Shown: positions 23,499 to 32,384, numbered from the stretch's first letter. The stretch: 46,990 nt of DNA from Streptomyces panaciradicis (GCF_023516615.1 NZ_JAMGBF010000112.1:1-46990); one strand, 5' to 3'. The notes: a model not told the origin generated them from the letters alone. Numbers and translations: made by a program.

Positions 23499-25319
23499 AT
23501 GCCCGTCAGTCCCATGAACCGCCGCGAGTTCGTGAAGAAGTCGGCCGTCACCGGAGCGGCCGTCGCCGCGGCGGGGGCCGTCGGCGCCGGCACCGCCCAG
23601 GCCGCCGACGGTCAGCTGCCCGGGAAGGCGCCGAAGACCTGGTCCTTCTCCATCCTGGGCACCACCGACCTGCACAGCCACGTCTTCGACTGGGACTACT
23701 ACAAGGACGCCGCCTACAGCGACAAGGCCGGCAACTCCGTCGGCGTCGCCCGCGTCGCCACGCTCATCAAGCAGCAGCGCGCGGCCAAGGGCGAGGAGCA
23801 CGTCCTGCTCGTCGACGCCGGCGACATCATCCAGGGCACCTCCCTGGCCTACTACTTCGCGCGCGTCGCCCCGATCACGGGCACCGACGGCAAGCCCGGC
23901 CCCAAGCACCCGATGGCCGTGGCCATGAACCACATGCGCTACGACGCCGCCGCCCTCGGCAACCACGAGTTCAACTACGGCATCGAGGTGCTCAGGAAGT
24001 TCGAGAGCCAGTGCCGCTTCCCGCTGCTCGGCGCCAACGCCCTGGACGCCAAGACCCTGCGCCCCGCCTTCCACCCGTACACCGTCAAGCGCATCTGCGT
24101 GCCGGGCGCGCCCGACATCAAGGTCGGCATCCTGGGCCTGACCAACCCGGGCATCGCGCTGTGGGACAAGGACAACGTCAGCGGGAAGATGGTCTTCCCG
24201 GGGCTGGTGGAGCAGGCGAAGAAGTACGTGCCGCGGCTGCGCGCGCTCGGCTGCGACGTCGTCTTCCTGACCGATCACTCGGGCCTCGACGGCTCCACCT
24301 CCTACGGCGACGCGCTGCCGTACGTGGAGAACGCCTCCAACCTCGTCGCCGAGCAGGTCCCCGGCATCGACGCGATCCTGGTGGGCCACACGCACGTCGA
24401 GGTGCCGTCCTACACGGTGAAGAACGCGGAGACCGGCGAGGACGTCCTGCTCTCCGAGCCGTACTGCTGGGGCTACCGGCTCAGCGTCTTCGACTTCGAG
24501 CTCGAACTGCACCACGGGCGCTGGAAGGTGACCAAGAAGACCGCCCAGACCCTCAACCCCAACACGGTGGACGAGGACCCGGAGATCAAGAAGCTCCTGG
24601 AGGCCGACCACGAGCTGGTCGTGAAGTACGTCAACACGGCGGTCGGCACCTGCACCGAGGACCTCTCGGCGGCGGAGTCCTGCTGGAAGGACGTGCCGAT
24701 CATGGACTTCATCCACCAGGTCCAGATGGACACGGTGAAGTCCGGGCTCTCGGCCTCCGACGCCGCGCTGCCGCTGATCTCGGTCGCCGCGCCCTTCAGC
24801 CGCACCGCCGACATCCCGGCCGGCAGCGTCACCATCAAGGACATCGCCGGCCTCTACATCTACGACAACACCCTCTACGGCAAGAAGCTCACGGGCGCCC
24901 AGCTGAAGGACTACCTGGAGTACGCCGCGAAGTACTACCACCAGGTCCTGTCCGGCACGAAGGTCGACACCTCGACCCTGACGAACGCCAACAGCTTCTG
25001 GGACTACATGTACGACACCGCGGCGGGCGTCGACTACGAGATCGACATCGCGCAGCCCGAGGGCTCGAGGATCAAGAACCTCACCTACAAGGGCGCGGCG
25101 ATCGCCGCCGACCAGGTCTTCGTCGTCGCGGTCAACAACTACCGGGCGAACGGCGGTTCGGGCTACCCGCACATCGCCTCGGCGGACATCGCCTACAGCT
25201 CCACCAACGAGATCCGCCAGCTGATGATCGACTACGTGACGTCGAAGGGGACGCTGGACCCGAAGGACTTCGCGGTGACGAACTGGAAGCTGACGCAGGA
25301 CGGCACCCCGGTCTTCTGA
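23499..25319 (+). CDS. Tat-exported 5'-nucleotidase / metallophosphoesterase
   Basis: The protein has 606 residues. A twin-arginine signal, MNRREFVKKSAVTG followed by a hydrophobic alanine-rich stretch and an AQA-type cleavage region, predicts folded export. The metallophosphatase domain (about residues 45-330) has DLHSH, DAGDIIQGT, GNHEFNYG and GHTHVEVPS. The C-terminal 5'-nucleotidase substrate domain has NNYRANGGSGYPHI. It probably dephosphorylates extracellular nucleotides or UDP-sugars. The start is ATG 23499, 6 nt after AGGAG; the earlier in-frame start at 23373 would bury the Tat signal. A hairpin follows the stop. Confidence 0.93.
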   Translation: MPVSPMNRREFVKKSAVTGAAVAAAGAVGAGTAQAADGQLPGKAPKTWSFSILGTTDLHSHVFDWDYYKDAAYSDKAGNSVGVARVATLIKQQRAAKGEEHVLLVDAGDIIQGTSLAYYFARVAPITGTDGKPGPKHPMAVAMNHMRYDAAALGNHEFNYGIEVLRKFESQCRFPLLGANALDAKTLRPAFHPYTVKRICVPGAPDIKVGILGLTNPGIALWDKDNVSGKMVFPGLVEQAKKYVPRLRALGCDVVFLTDHSGLDGSTSYGDALPYVENASNLVAEQVPGIDAILVGHTHVEVPSYTVKNAETGEDVLLSEPYCWGYRLSVFDFELELHHGRWKVTKKTAQTLNPNTVDEDPEIKKLLEADHELVVKYVNTAVGTCTEDLSAAESCWKDVPIMDFIHQVQMDTVKSGLSASDAALPLISVAAPFSRTADIPAGSVTIKDIAGLYIYDNTLYGKKLTGAQLKDYLEYAAKYYHQVLSGTKVDTSTLTNANSFWDYMYDTAAGVDYEIDIAQPEGSRIKNLTYKGAAIAADQVFVVAVNNYRANGGSGYPHIASADIAYSSTNEIRQLMIDYVTSKGTLDPKDFAVTNWKLTQDGTPVF

Positions 25320-25337
25320 CCGGGGCGCGGCGGACGA

Positions 25338-25370
25338 AGGGCGACCGGTGGTTACGCCTCCGGTCGCCCT
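25338..25370 (+). terminator. Terminator hairpin after the 5'-nucleotidase
   Basis: 11-bp perfect stem AGGGCGACCGG / CCGGTCGCCCT with an 11-nt loop, 18 nt after the stop codon. Confidence 0.8.
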
Positions 25371-25434
25371 GCCCGGCCATATCGGGCTTACGATGTAAAC
25401 GCCGCGTATCGGTCTACTGAAGAAGGTGAGTGCG

Positions 25435-25725
25435 ATGCGCGTGTTGCTCAAGGCGTCCATGAACACCGAGAAGGCCAACGACGTCATCCGCAGCGGCAAG
25501 ATGCCGCAACTCATGGAGGAGACCCTCGGTAATCTCAAGCCCGAGGCCGCCTACTTCACCATCGACCACGGCGTCCGCACCGCCTACCTCGTCCTCGACG
25601 TCCAGGACAGCTCCCAGATGCCGGCCATCGGCGAGCCCTTCTTCCTGGACCTGGGCGCCGAGGTCGACATGACGCCCGTGATGAACTCCGACGACCTGCA
25701 GAAGGGGCTCTCGCAGCTCCGGTAG
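25435..25725 (+). CDS. Small conserved-looking protein of unknown function
   Basis: The protein has 96 residues, soluble, with a beta-alpha-beta pattern: MRVLLKASMNTEKANDVIRSG, AAYFTIDHGVRTAYLVLDVQDSSQMPAIGEPFFLDLGAEVDMTPVMNSDDLQKGL. This looks like a small dimeric alpha/beta-barrel (ferredoxin-like) domain, but I cannot name a family with confidence. GAAGAAGG precedes the ATG at 25435; a GTG at 25426 would add three residues. It is convergent with the next gene, 11 bp away. Confidence 0.75.
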   Translation: MRVLLKASMNTEKANDVIRSGKMPQLMEETLGNLKPEAAYFTIDHGVRTAYLVLDVQDSSQMPAIGEPFFLDLGAEVDMTPVMNSDDLQKGLSQLR

Positions 25726-25736
25726 GGCACGGCCGC

Positions 25737-26387
25737 TCAGCTGAAGACGATCATCGACCCCTGCGCCAGGCTCCGCGTCGCCGCCGCGTGCAGGCCCAGC
25801 CAGACGTGCCGTTCGCGGGCGAAGGGGCTCGGGTCGTACGGCGCCGGGACCGCCGGTTCCTCCAGCTCCGTGGGAGCGCGCGGCGGTTCCGGGGCGGCAG
25901 GCGGGTTGGCCGGGTCGATGCCGATCGCCGGGGCGACGTACTCCAGTTCCCGCAGCAGTGCCTGCGAGGAGCCCAAGGGGCCGCCGCCGGACAGCAGTTC
26001 GTCGTTGGACAGGGGCTGCGGGAAGTCCACGGGGACGTACGCGCCCGCGTGGTCGTAGTGCCAGACCAGGTGCGACTGCTGCGCCGTCGAGTCGAACATC
26101 TCCAGCAACTGCTCGTAGTCGCCGCCCAGATCGTCGACGGGCGTCACCGGCAGACCGCAGACCTGCAGCAGATAGACGCGGCGCAGGAAGTGCAGGGCGT
26201 CGTAGTCGAAGCCGGCCACCGGGGCGACCTCGCCGGACAGGCCCGGCATGTACTGGTACACCGGCACCGGCGGCAGACCGGCCCCGGCGAGCACGTCGTT
26301 GTACTGCGCGAGTTCGTCGGCGAAGGGATTGTCGGGGGTGTGGCACAACACGTCGACGAGCGGTACCAGCCACAGGTCACAGGCCAA
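25737..26387 (-). CDS. Unknown protein (216 aa)
   Basis: I do not recognise the family. The protein is acidic and soluble, beginning MACDLWLVPLVDVLCHTPDNPFADELAQYNDVLAGAG. It has aromatic-rich segments (VAGFDYDALHFLRRVYLLQVCGLPV, SHLVWHYDHAGAYVPVDFPQPL) and a proline-rich linker near residues 155-185. The start codon is TTG at 26387 with GGGAG 6 nt upstream. It lies 75 bp downstream of the glycosyltransferase fusion on the same strand and could be the last gene of that operon. Confidence 0.65.
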   Translation of the reverse strand: MACDLWLVPLVDVLCHTPDNPFADELAQYNDVLAGAGLPPVPVYQYMPGLSGEVAPVAGFDYDALHFLRRVYLLQVCGLPVTPVDDLGGDYEQLLEMFDSTAQQSHLVWHYDHAGAYVPVDFPQPLSNDELLSGGGPLGSSQALLRELEYVAPAIGIDPANPPAAPEPPRAPTELEEPAVPAPYDPSPFARERHVWLGLHAAATRSLAQGSMIVFS

Positions 26388-26462
26388 AGAGGGCTCCCTA
26401 GCGAGGTGGTCAGTGAAGGAAGGGTAGTCGGTGCGGCTCGGGGTGGGACCGGGGCGTTCGGG

Positions 26463-28946
26463 TCAGGTGGCCCGGTGCAGGTCCCATACCCACACCCCGT
26501 CCACCCACGTCCCGTCACGGCCCATCAGTTCCCGCAGCGTCCTGCGCAGGGCGTCGGCGTGCGGCTGCGGCGCCACCACCAGCACCCCCGCCTTCCAGTA
26601 CGCGAGGTCCCGCGCGGCCTGCGCCCGCCAGTTCGCGCCGATCTCGGGGACCACACCGGTGTCGCGGACATCACTGAACAACTGCGAGGTGTAGCGCGGG
26701 GCGGCGCCGTAGATGCCCCTGCGCTTCTTGCCCCACGGCCCGTTGAAGTAACCGCCGGGAAGCCTGAAGCCGTACTCCGCCTGCTCCTGCCAGCGCAGGG
26801 GGGTGGCGTCGCCCGCGTCGGGCAGCGGCACCGTGACGAGCGACTCGCCGGCACGGACGTACGACGTCCACGTGCCGTCCGTGAAGAACGCCGGCGTCTC
26901 GGCCCGGGGCACCGTCTTCAGCGGGGCCGGGATCAGCGGGAGCAGGGCGAGGCAGACGCCGAGCAGGCCCAGGTACTGCGCGCCCCGGTCACGGGTGGCG
27001 GCCAGACGCTCCAGCGCGAGGGCGAGCAGCAGGCCGAGCGCGGGGGCGCAGATCATGGCGACCCGGCCCTCGATGACCGACTCGAAGAGGGGCAGGTGGG
27101 CCAGCAGTGCCCAGGGGCCGGGGTAGGTCCGCTCCGTCAGCGGGATGCGGAAGGCGGGCCCGAGCGAGAGCAGGGCCGCGCCGACCGCGGTCACCGCGAG
27201 CGCCTTGACCAGGGCCCGGTCCCACAGCCGTACCGTGATCGCGAAGGCGACGGCGACCAGGGGCCAGCCGTAGAAGGCGTTCTGCTCGGTCGGGTTCATC
27301 GACAGCGCGTCGGCGCGTTCCGCGCTGCCCGCGACCAGGGAGCGCTCGGCGAAGGACAGCAGCGCGAGCGGGCTGTTGCCCGCGTTGTCGCCGTGCGGCA
27401 TGTTCGCGTAGCTCTGCGGGCCGGTGAACTGCCAGATCAGGGCGTAGGCGACCAGGGGGAGGCAGACCGCGGCCGCGATCCCCAGGCCCTTGAGCAGCGG
27501 GCGCCACACGGCCTTCGCCACGTCCCGCCGGACGACGGCGTAGGCGGCGGCGAACAGCAGCAGGCCGAGCGCCGCCAGCAGCAGCGGCTCCTCGCCCAGG
27601 AAGACCTGGTAGGCGGCCATCAGGCCCAGCACGACCCCGTCCCGGACCACCCGGCGGCCCTCGCACAGGCGCAGGGCGCGGTCGACGATCAGCGGGATCA
27701 TGAACAGCACCACGAAGTTGGGGTGCGCGTTGGCGTGGCTGACCATCGGCGGCGCGAAGGCGGCCAGACTCGCGCCGACGAAGGCCGCCGGGCGGTGCCG
27801 CACGACGCGCCGGACGATCAGCCGGTACCAGGCGAACCCGGTGACGGCCAGGCCCAGCGTCATCGCGACGGAGAGGGAGAGCGCCGGGCCCGCGAGGAGG
27901 GTGAGCGGGGCGAAGGGGACGGAGAGGCCGAGCATGACCGTGTTGGCCATGAGGTTCACGCCGGCGGGGAAGTTCTGGGCGTCGGAGAAGAGCGGGTTGT
28001 CCAGGTGGGCGAGGTTGTGGGCGGTGACGCCGAAGAACCACTCCCACTGGTTCTGGTCCTGCAGGGAGTCCACGAGGTAGCGGCGGTCGGGGTCGAAGAG
28101 ACGGCCCGAGTACAGGGCCATCGACATCAGCAGGAACAGCAGCAGGGCGAAGAGGTCGGCCGGGCGCACCGAGCGGGCGCGCAGCAGGGTCAGTTCGGCG
28201 AGGGCGCGGACGTAGTCGAGGGGCCGCACCTTCGAGCCGGGCTGGTGGGACCAGCGCACGGGGACCTCGGTGACCTGCCAGTTCGCGCGGTGGAAGTGGT
28301 GCAGGACCTCGACGTCGATGGCCCAGCCGTCGACGCGGGAGGCGGCGAAGGCCTCGCGGGCCCGCTCGCCCTCGAAGAGCTTGAAGCCGCACTGGGTGTC
28401 CCGTACGCCGGGGACGGTGCCGCTGCGTATCAGCAGGTTCCCGGCGCGGCCCAGCAGCCGGCGCACCGGATGCTGACGCTCCCCGATCGTGGCGCCGGGC
28501 ACCGAACGGGAGCCGATCGCCGCCGAGTTGCCCTCCCCGAGCACCTCGTCGAGCTTCTCCAGCTCCTCGATGGGCGAGGCGAGGTCGGCGTCCGTGACCA
28601 GCACGCGCCGGCCCCGGGTGGCGGCGACGCCCAGCCGCAGCGCGCTGCCCTTGCCGCGGTGCCGGTCCGCGACCACGAGCCGGACGCGCGGGTCGCCGCG
28701 ACCGGCGACCACCTCGCGCGTCCCGTCACGGGAGCCGTCGTCGGCGACGACCACCTCCCATGCCCCCCAGCGCCCCGCGCCGTCGGAGAGGTAGCGGGTG
28801 ACGGCGTCGAGGGTGCGCCCGAGGCGCTCCTCCTCGTCGAAGGCGGGGACGACCACGGAGAGGTCGAGGGGAGCGGCGGACTCCCGCGTGCCGTTGCCGT
28901 CGTCCCCTTCCCCGGCGGTGCGTTCCTCGCCGGCCAGGGCGCTCAT
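26463..28946 (-). CDS. Fusion of GT2 glycosyltransferase and multispan membrane domain
   Basis: The protein has 827 residues. Residues about 28-260 form a GT2 domain like polyprenyl-phosphate (DPM1/ALG5-type) sugar transferases: LSVVVPAFDEEERLGRTL, VVVADDGSRDGT, VTDADLASP (DxD-like) and DTQCGFKLFEGERA. The remaining ~570 residues contain about 11-12 membrane helices and a C-terminal soluble tail, resembling GT-C or YfhO-like membrane transferases. A single chain could make the lipid-linked sugar and transfer it onward; that is inference. The ATG overlaps the stop of the GntR gene (ATGA). The acceptor is unknown. Confidence 0.85.
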   Translation of the reverse strand: MSALAGEERTAGEGDDGNGTRESAAPLDLSVVVPAFDEEERLGRTLDAVTRYLSDGAGRWGAWEVVVADDGSRDGTREVVAGRGDPRVRLVVADRHRGKGSALRLGVAATRGRRVLVTDADLASPIEELEKLDEVLGEGNSAAIGSRSVPGATIGERQHPVRRLLGRAGNLLIRSGTVPGVRDTQCGFKLFEGERAREAFAASRVDGWAIDVEVLHHFHRANWQVTEVPVRWSHQPGSKVRPLDYVRALAELTLLRARSVRPADLFALLLFLLMSMALYSGRLFDPDRRYLVDSLQDQNQWEWFFGVTAHNLAHLDNPLFSDAQNFPAGVNLMANTVMLGLSVPFAPLTLLAGPALSLSVAMTLGLAVTGFAWYRLIVRRVVRHRPAAFVGASLAAFAPPMVSHANAHPNFVVLFMIPLIVDRALRLCEGRRVVRDGVVLGLMAAYQVFLGEEPLLLAALGLLLFAAAYAVVRRDVAKAVWRPLLKGLGIAAAVCLPLVAYALIWQFTGPQSYANMPHGDNAGNSPLALLSFAERSLVAGSAERADALSMNPTEQNAFYGWPLVAVAFAITVRLWDRALVKALAVTAVGAALLSLGPAFRIPLTERTYPGPWALLAHLPLFESVIEGRVAMICAPALGLLLALALERLAATRDRGAQYLGLLGVCLALLPLIPAPLKTVPRAETPAFFTDGTWTSYVRAGESLVTVPLPDAGDATPLRWQEQAEYGFRLPGGYFNGPWGKKRRGIYGAAPRYTSQLFSDVRDTGVVPEIGANWRAQAARDLAYWKAGVLVVAPQPHADALRRTLRELMGRDGTWVDGVWVWDLHRAT

Positions 28947-29644
28947 TCGTCGGCCAGCCGCTCGATGAGGGCCAGGGCGTGGGCGTTGTACGCGTCGACG
29001 ATCCGCCGTGCGGCCGGCAGGTCGCGCCGGGACAGCGCCTCGACCAGTTCGGTGTGGCCGGACCACAGGGTGCCGCGCAGGTCGGTGAGCCGGCGCAGGT
29101 GCTGCACCGCGCACACCCAGGACTGCACGCGCAGCCGGTGCAGGAAGTCGGCCAGGTAGGGGTTGCCGAACAGGTTGCCCAGTTCGTGCCAGAAGCGCAG
29201 GTCGTAGCCGATCAGCACGGTGAGTTCACCGGCCAGCGAGGCCCGCTGCGCCTCCTCGCCGCGGCGGCGCACCCCGGCGAGGGCGGCGTTGGCGCGGGCG
29301 TCGTCCGGGGCGGGCAGATGTCCGGTGCCGGACTCCAGGACGTGGAACATGCCGTCGGTCACCAGGCTGCGGGCCTCGACGATGCCGCGGTAGTCGGCGG
29401 CGGAGTACTCGTGGACGTGGAAGCCGCGGTGCTGGTCGGCGTCGAGCAGGCCCTGTGCGGACAGGTCGACCAGCGCCTCGCGGACGGGCGTCGCGGACAC
29501 CCCGTACTGCTCGGCGATCTCCTTGACCGTGAACTCCTGCCCCGGCTGGAGCCGTCCCGCCAGCACCTCGTCGCGAAGCGCGTCGGCGATCTGCTGCCGC
29601 AGGGTGCTGCGGGTCACGGCGCCGTTGCCGCTGCTGCCGGGCAT
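28943..29644 (-). CDS. GntR family regulator, FadR/FCD subfamily
   Basis: The protein has 233 residues. The N-terminal winged HTH is STLRQQIADALRDEVLAGRLQPGQEFTVKEIAEQYGVSATPVREALVDLSAQGLL. The C-terminal all-helical FCD domain contains YDLRFWHELGNLFGNPYLADFLHRL with the histidine and aspartate positions expected to bind a metal and a carboxylate ligand. The ATG at 29644 follows GAGGAG. Overlap with the glycosyltransferase gene means both are made from one mRNA, an unusual partner for this regulator class. Confidence 0.9.
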   Translation of the reverse strand: MPGSSGNGAVTRSTLRQQIADALRDEVLAGRLQPGQEFTVKEIAEQYGVSATPVREALVDLSAQGLLDADQHRGFHVHEYSAADYRGIVEARSLVTDGMFHVLESGTGHLPAPDDARANAALAGVRRRGEEAQRASLAGELTVLIGYDLRFWHELGNLFGNPYLADFLHRLRVQSWVCAVQHLRRLTDLRGTLWSGHTELVEALSRRDLPAARRIVDAYNAHALALIERLADE

Positions 29645-29741
29645 CGTCGGACGGTCTCCTCGGGGCGGTCGGGTGGCGTGCACGTCTATACCTACGAGCA
29701 CGCCACCTTACGCGTTCGGGATTCGCCCGTTTATCCGTGTG

Positions 29742-29803
29742 CCGGGTGCCCGCCGGCCCCCTTTCCGCTACTCCGGGTGCCCGCCGGCCCCGTTTCCGTC
29801 ACT
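29742..29803 (+). repeat. Two tandem 31-bp repeats
   Basis: Two copies of a 31-bp unit starting CCGGGTGCCCGCCGGCCCC and ending in TTTCCG(C/T)(T/C)ACT lie between the aminotransferase stop and the GntR gene. A more degenerate relative seems to lie within the aminotransferase C-terminus near 29835. Confidence 0.6.
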
Positions 29804-29829
29804 CCACGTACGCGGCGTCGCGGCTCCCG

Positions 29830-31185
29830 CTACTCCGTGTGCTCGTCGGCCACGGACAGCGCCGCGTCGAGTGCCGCGAAGCCCTCCTTCAGTTCCGCCT
29901 CGCTCACGTTGCACGGCGGCACGACGTGCGTGCGGTTCATGTTCACGAAGGGCCAGATGCCGTGCCGCTTGGCGGCGGCGGCGAAGGCGGCCATCGGGGC
30001 GTTCGCCTCGCCGGCCGCGTTGTAGGGCACCAGCGGTTCGCGGGTCTCCCGGTTCCTCACCAGCTCCAGCGCCCAGAACATGCCGACGCCGCGCACCTCG
30101 CCGACGCTGGGGTGCCGCTCGGCGAGCTCCCGCAGGGCCGGGCCCACGACGGTCTCGCCGAGCCGGCGGGCGTTGTCGACGACGCCCTCCTCCGCCATGA
30201 CGTTGATCGTCGCGACCGCGGCGGCGCAGGCGAGCGGATGCCCGGAGTAGGTGAGGCCGCCGGGGTAGGGCCGCTTGCCGAAGGTCTCGGCGATCTCGCC
30301 GCTGATGGCGACGCCGCCGAGCGGCACGTACCCGCTGTTGACGCCCTTGGCGAAGGTCATCAGGTCCGGGGTGACGCCGAACAGGTCAGCCGCGAACCAC
30401 TCGCCGGTCCGTCCGAAGCCGGCCATGACCTCGTCGAGGATGAAGACGATCCCGTACTTGTCGCAGAGCTCGCGCACCCCGGCGAGGTAGCCGGGCGGCG
30501 GCAGCATGATCCCGGCGGTGCCGGGGACGGTCTCCAGGACGATCGCGGCGACGGTGCCCGGCCCCTCGAAGGCGATGGTCGTCTCCAGGTGCTCCAGCGC
30601 CCGCGCGGCCTCCTGCTCCTCGGTCTCGGCGTAGAAGCGCGACCGGTACAGGTACGGCGCCCAGAAGTGCACGACCCCGGCCGAGGCGGAGTCGGAGGCC
30701 CAGCGCCGGGGGTCACCGGTGATGTTCACGGCCTGCTGCGTACCGCCGTGGTACGAGCGGTACGCCGACAGCACCTTCGCCCGCCCGGTGTGCAGCCGGG
30801 CCATGCGCACGGCGTGCTCGATGGCGTCCGCGCCGCCGTTGGTGAAGAAGATCTTGTCCAGGTCCCCGGGGGTCCGCTCGGCGATCAGCCGCGCCGCCTC
30901 CGAACGGGCCTCGACCGCGAAGGCGGGCGCGAAGGTCGTCATCGTCGCGGCCTGCTCCTGGATCGCGGCGACGACCTTCGGGTGCTGGTAGCCGATGTTG
31001 GTGTAGACGAGCCCGCTGGTGAAGTCGAGGTACCGCTTGCCGTCGTAGTCCCAGAAGTACGACCCCTCCGCGCCGGCGACGGCGAGCGGGTCGATGAGTT
31101 CCTGCGCGGACCAGGAGTGGAAGACGTGCGCACGGTCCGCCGCCTTCACGGCGGCACCGGCCCGGGGATTCGGCTGAGGGGTCAT
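29830..31185 (-). CDS. Class III PLP-dependent aminotransferase
   Basis: The protein has 451 residues. PLP binds at K280 in TFAKGVNSGYVPLGG. Other family marks are FWDYDGKRYLDFTSGLVYTNIGY, FFTNGGADAIEHAVRMAR, SYHGGT and FILDEVMAGFGRTGEW. It belongs to the omega-aminotransferase/taurine-pyruvate-like group; the amino donor cannot be fixed from sequence. TACGCT stands 7 nt before the ATG, suggesting a leaderless start. It is divergent from pfpI-marR, sharing a 138-bp region with three inverted repeats, so the MarR protein could control both directions. Confidence 0.9.
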   Translation of the reverse strand: MTPQPNPRAGAAVKAADRAHVFHSWSAQELIDPLAVAGAEGSYFWDYDGKRYLDFTSGLVYTNIGYQHPKVVAAIQEQAATMTTFAPAFAVEARSEAARLIAERTPGDLDKIFFTNGGADAIEHAVRMARLHTGRAKVLSAYRSYHGGTQQAVNITGDPRRWASDSASAGVVHFWAPYLYRSRFYAETEEQEAARALEHLETTIAFEGPGTVAAIVLETVPGTAGIMLPPPGYLAGVRELCDKYGIVFILDEVMAGFGRTGEWFAADLFGVTPDLMTFAKGVNSGYVPLGGVAISGEIAETFGKRPYPGGLTYSGHPLACAAAVATINVMAEEGVVDNARRLGETVVGPALRELAERHPSVGEVRGVGMFWALELVRNRETREPLVPYNAAGEANAPMAAFAAAAKRHGIWPFVNMNRTHVVPPCNVSEAELKEGFAALDAALSVADEHTE

Positions 31186-31192
31186 GCGGGCG

Positions 31193-31198
31193 AGCGTA
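31193..31198 (-). promoter_or_regulatory. Leaderless -10 element for the aminotransferase
   Basis: On the minus strand this reads TACGCT, 7 nt before ATG 31185. Confidence 0.4.
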
Positions 31199-31254
31199 AA
31201 TGTCCGCGATGCGGAGACGGAATCGGCGTCCTGTCTGCGGTCCGGGGCTTTCCG

Positions 31255-31324
31255 CGACAGGTTGTCGACAGCGGCACCGGATCGACACTTGACAGCATGT
31301 TGTCGTAGTGACAGCCTGCTGTCA
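31255..31324. promoter_or_regulatory. Three MarR-type inverted repeats and promoter of pfpI-marR
   Basis: CGACAGGTTGTCG (31255-31267), TGACAGCATGTTGTCG (31290-31305) and the perfect palindrome TGACAGCCTGCTGTCA (31309-31324) share TGACA/TGTCA arms. The perfect site overlaps the predicted -10 and start codon. A consensus -35 TTGACA lies at 31289-31294, then 17 nt, CAGCCT as a weak -10 and 6 nt to the ATG. Confidence 0.65.
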
Positions 31325-31929
31325 TGAACTCCAAGTCCGTGCATCTGGCTGTGTACGACACGCTCGCCGACTGGGAGACGGGGTATGCGACGGCGTACCT
31401 CGCCCGGGCCGGGTACCGGGTGCGGACGGTGGGCGCGTCCGCGGAACCGGTCCGCAGCATCGGCGGGCTGCGCGTCGAACCCGATCTCGTCCTGGACGAC
31501 GTACGCCCGGAGGACAGCGCGCTGCTGATCCTGCCCGGCGCCGATCTGTGGGACTCCGGCGACCGGCTGGCGCCCTTCGCCCGCAAGGCGCGGGAGTTCC
31601 TCGACGCCGGCACGCCCGTCGCCGCGATCTGCGGGGCGACCGCGGGGCTCGCCCGGGAGGGGCTGCTCGACGACCGGGACCACACCGGCGCCGTCTCCTT
31701 CTACCTCGCCGCGACCGGGTACCAGGGCGGCGGGCGGTACGTCGAGGCGGACGCCGTCACCGACGGGAACCTGATCACCGCCGGACCCACCGAGCCCGTC
31801 GCGTTCGCGCGGGAGGTGTTCCGGCTGCTCGGGGTGTACGAGGGGGAGGTCCTCGACGCCTGGTACCGGCTGTTCCACGACTCCGACCCCGAGGCGTACG
31901 CCGTGCTGGAGAAGGCGGCCGCGAAGTGA
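31324..31929 (+). CDS. DJ-1/PfpI family (class I glutamine amidotransferase-like) protein
   Basis: The protein has 201 residues. The nucleophile-elbow cysteine is C103 in PVAAICGATAGLAREGLL, and the family strand DSALLILPGAD precedes it. The N-terminal VHLAVYDTLADWETGYATAYL is the typical first strand with an acidic residue that tunes the cysteine. It could be a glyoxalase-like, protease-like or isonitrile-hydratase-like enzyme; sequence does not decide. Translation appears leaderless. The stop overlaps the GTG of the MarR gene (GTGA), and the promoter is covered by palindromes, so expression is probably repressed by that MarR. Confidence 0.87.
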   Translation: MNSKSVHLAVYDTLADWETGYATAYLARAGYRVRTVGASAEPVRSIGGLRVEPDLVLDDVRPEDSALLILPGADLWDSGDRLAPFARKAREFLDAGTPVAAICGATAGLAREGLLDDRDHTGAVSFYLAATGYQGGGRYVEADAVTDGNLITAGPTEPVAFAREVFRLLGVYEGEVLDAWYRLFHDSDPEAYAVLEKAAAK

Positions 31930-32384
31930 GCCGGGAGCGGCAGGAACTGCTCAGCCGCAGCGCACTCGGTGTGTTCCGGCTCAACGGGCAGTTCCTCGCC
32001 GTTGCCGAGGAGATGGCGGGCCCGGCCGGGCTCACCGCCGCCCGGTGGCAGGTGCTCGGTGCAGTGCTGGGGGAGCCGCTGTCCGTCGCCGGGATCGCCC
32101 GGGTCATGGGCATCACCCGGCAGAGCGTGCAGCGCGTCGCCGACCTGCTGGTGGAGCGCGGCCTCGCCGAGTACCGGCCCAACCCCGCCCACCGCCGCGC
32201 CAAGCTCCTCGCGCCGACCGACGAGGGGCGCGCGGCGATCGGGCGCATCGGCCCCGGTCACGCCGCCTTCGCCGACCGGCTGGCGGAGGCCTTCGGGGAG
32301 GCCGAACTCGCCGAGGCGGTGCGGACGCTGGAGCGGCTGGCCGACGTACTCGAAAAGCTCGGCCCCCCTGTTACGGAACCGTAG
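31926..32384 (+). CDS. MarR family transcriptional regulator
   Basis: The protein has 152 residues with a winged HTH: LTAARWQVLGAVLGEPLSVAGIARVMGITRQSVQRVADLLVERGLAEYRPNPAHRRAKLLAPTDEGR, typical of MarR. Flanking N- and C-terminal helices form the dimer interface. Translational coupling to the PfpI-family gene and three inverted repeats upstream of that gene indicate an autorepressed two-gene operon. There is no obvious redox-sensing cysteine pair, so a small-molecule inducer is more likely than an OhrR-type switch. Confidence 0.9.
   Translation: MSRERQELLSRSALGVFRLNGQFLAVAEEMAGPAGLTAARWQVLGAVLGEPLSVAGIARVMGITRQSVQRVADLLVERGLAEYRPNPAHRRAKLLAPTDEGRAAIGRIGPGHAAFADRLAEAFGEAELAEAVRTLERLADVLEKLGPPVTEP

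Noticed and set aside
25788..29159. 1123-codon open frame on the + strand
   Set aside because: It is antisense to the unknown gene, the GT2 fusion and part of the GntR gene. It has low-complexity composition and no recognisable domain, which is expected from high-GC third positions.
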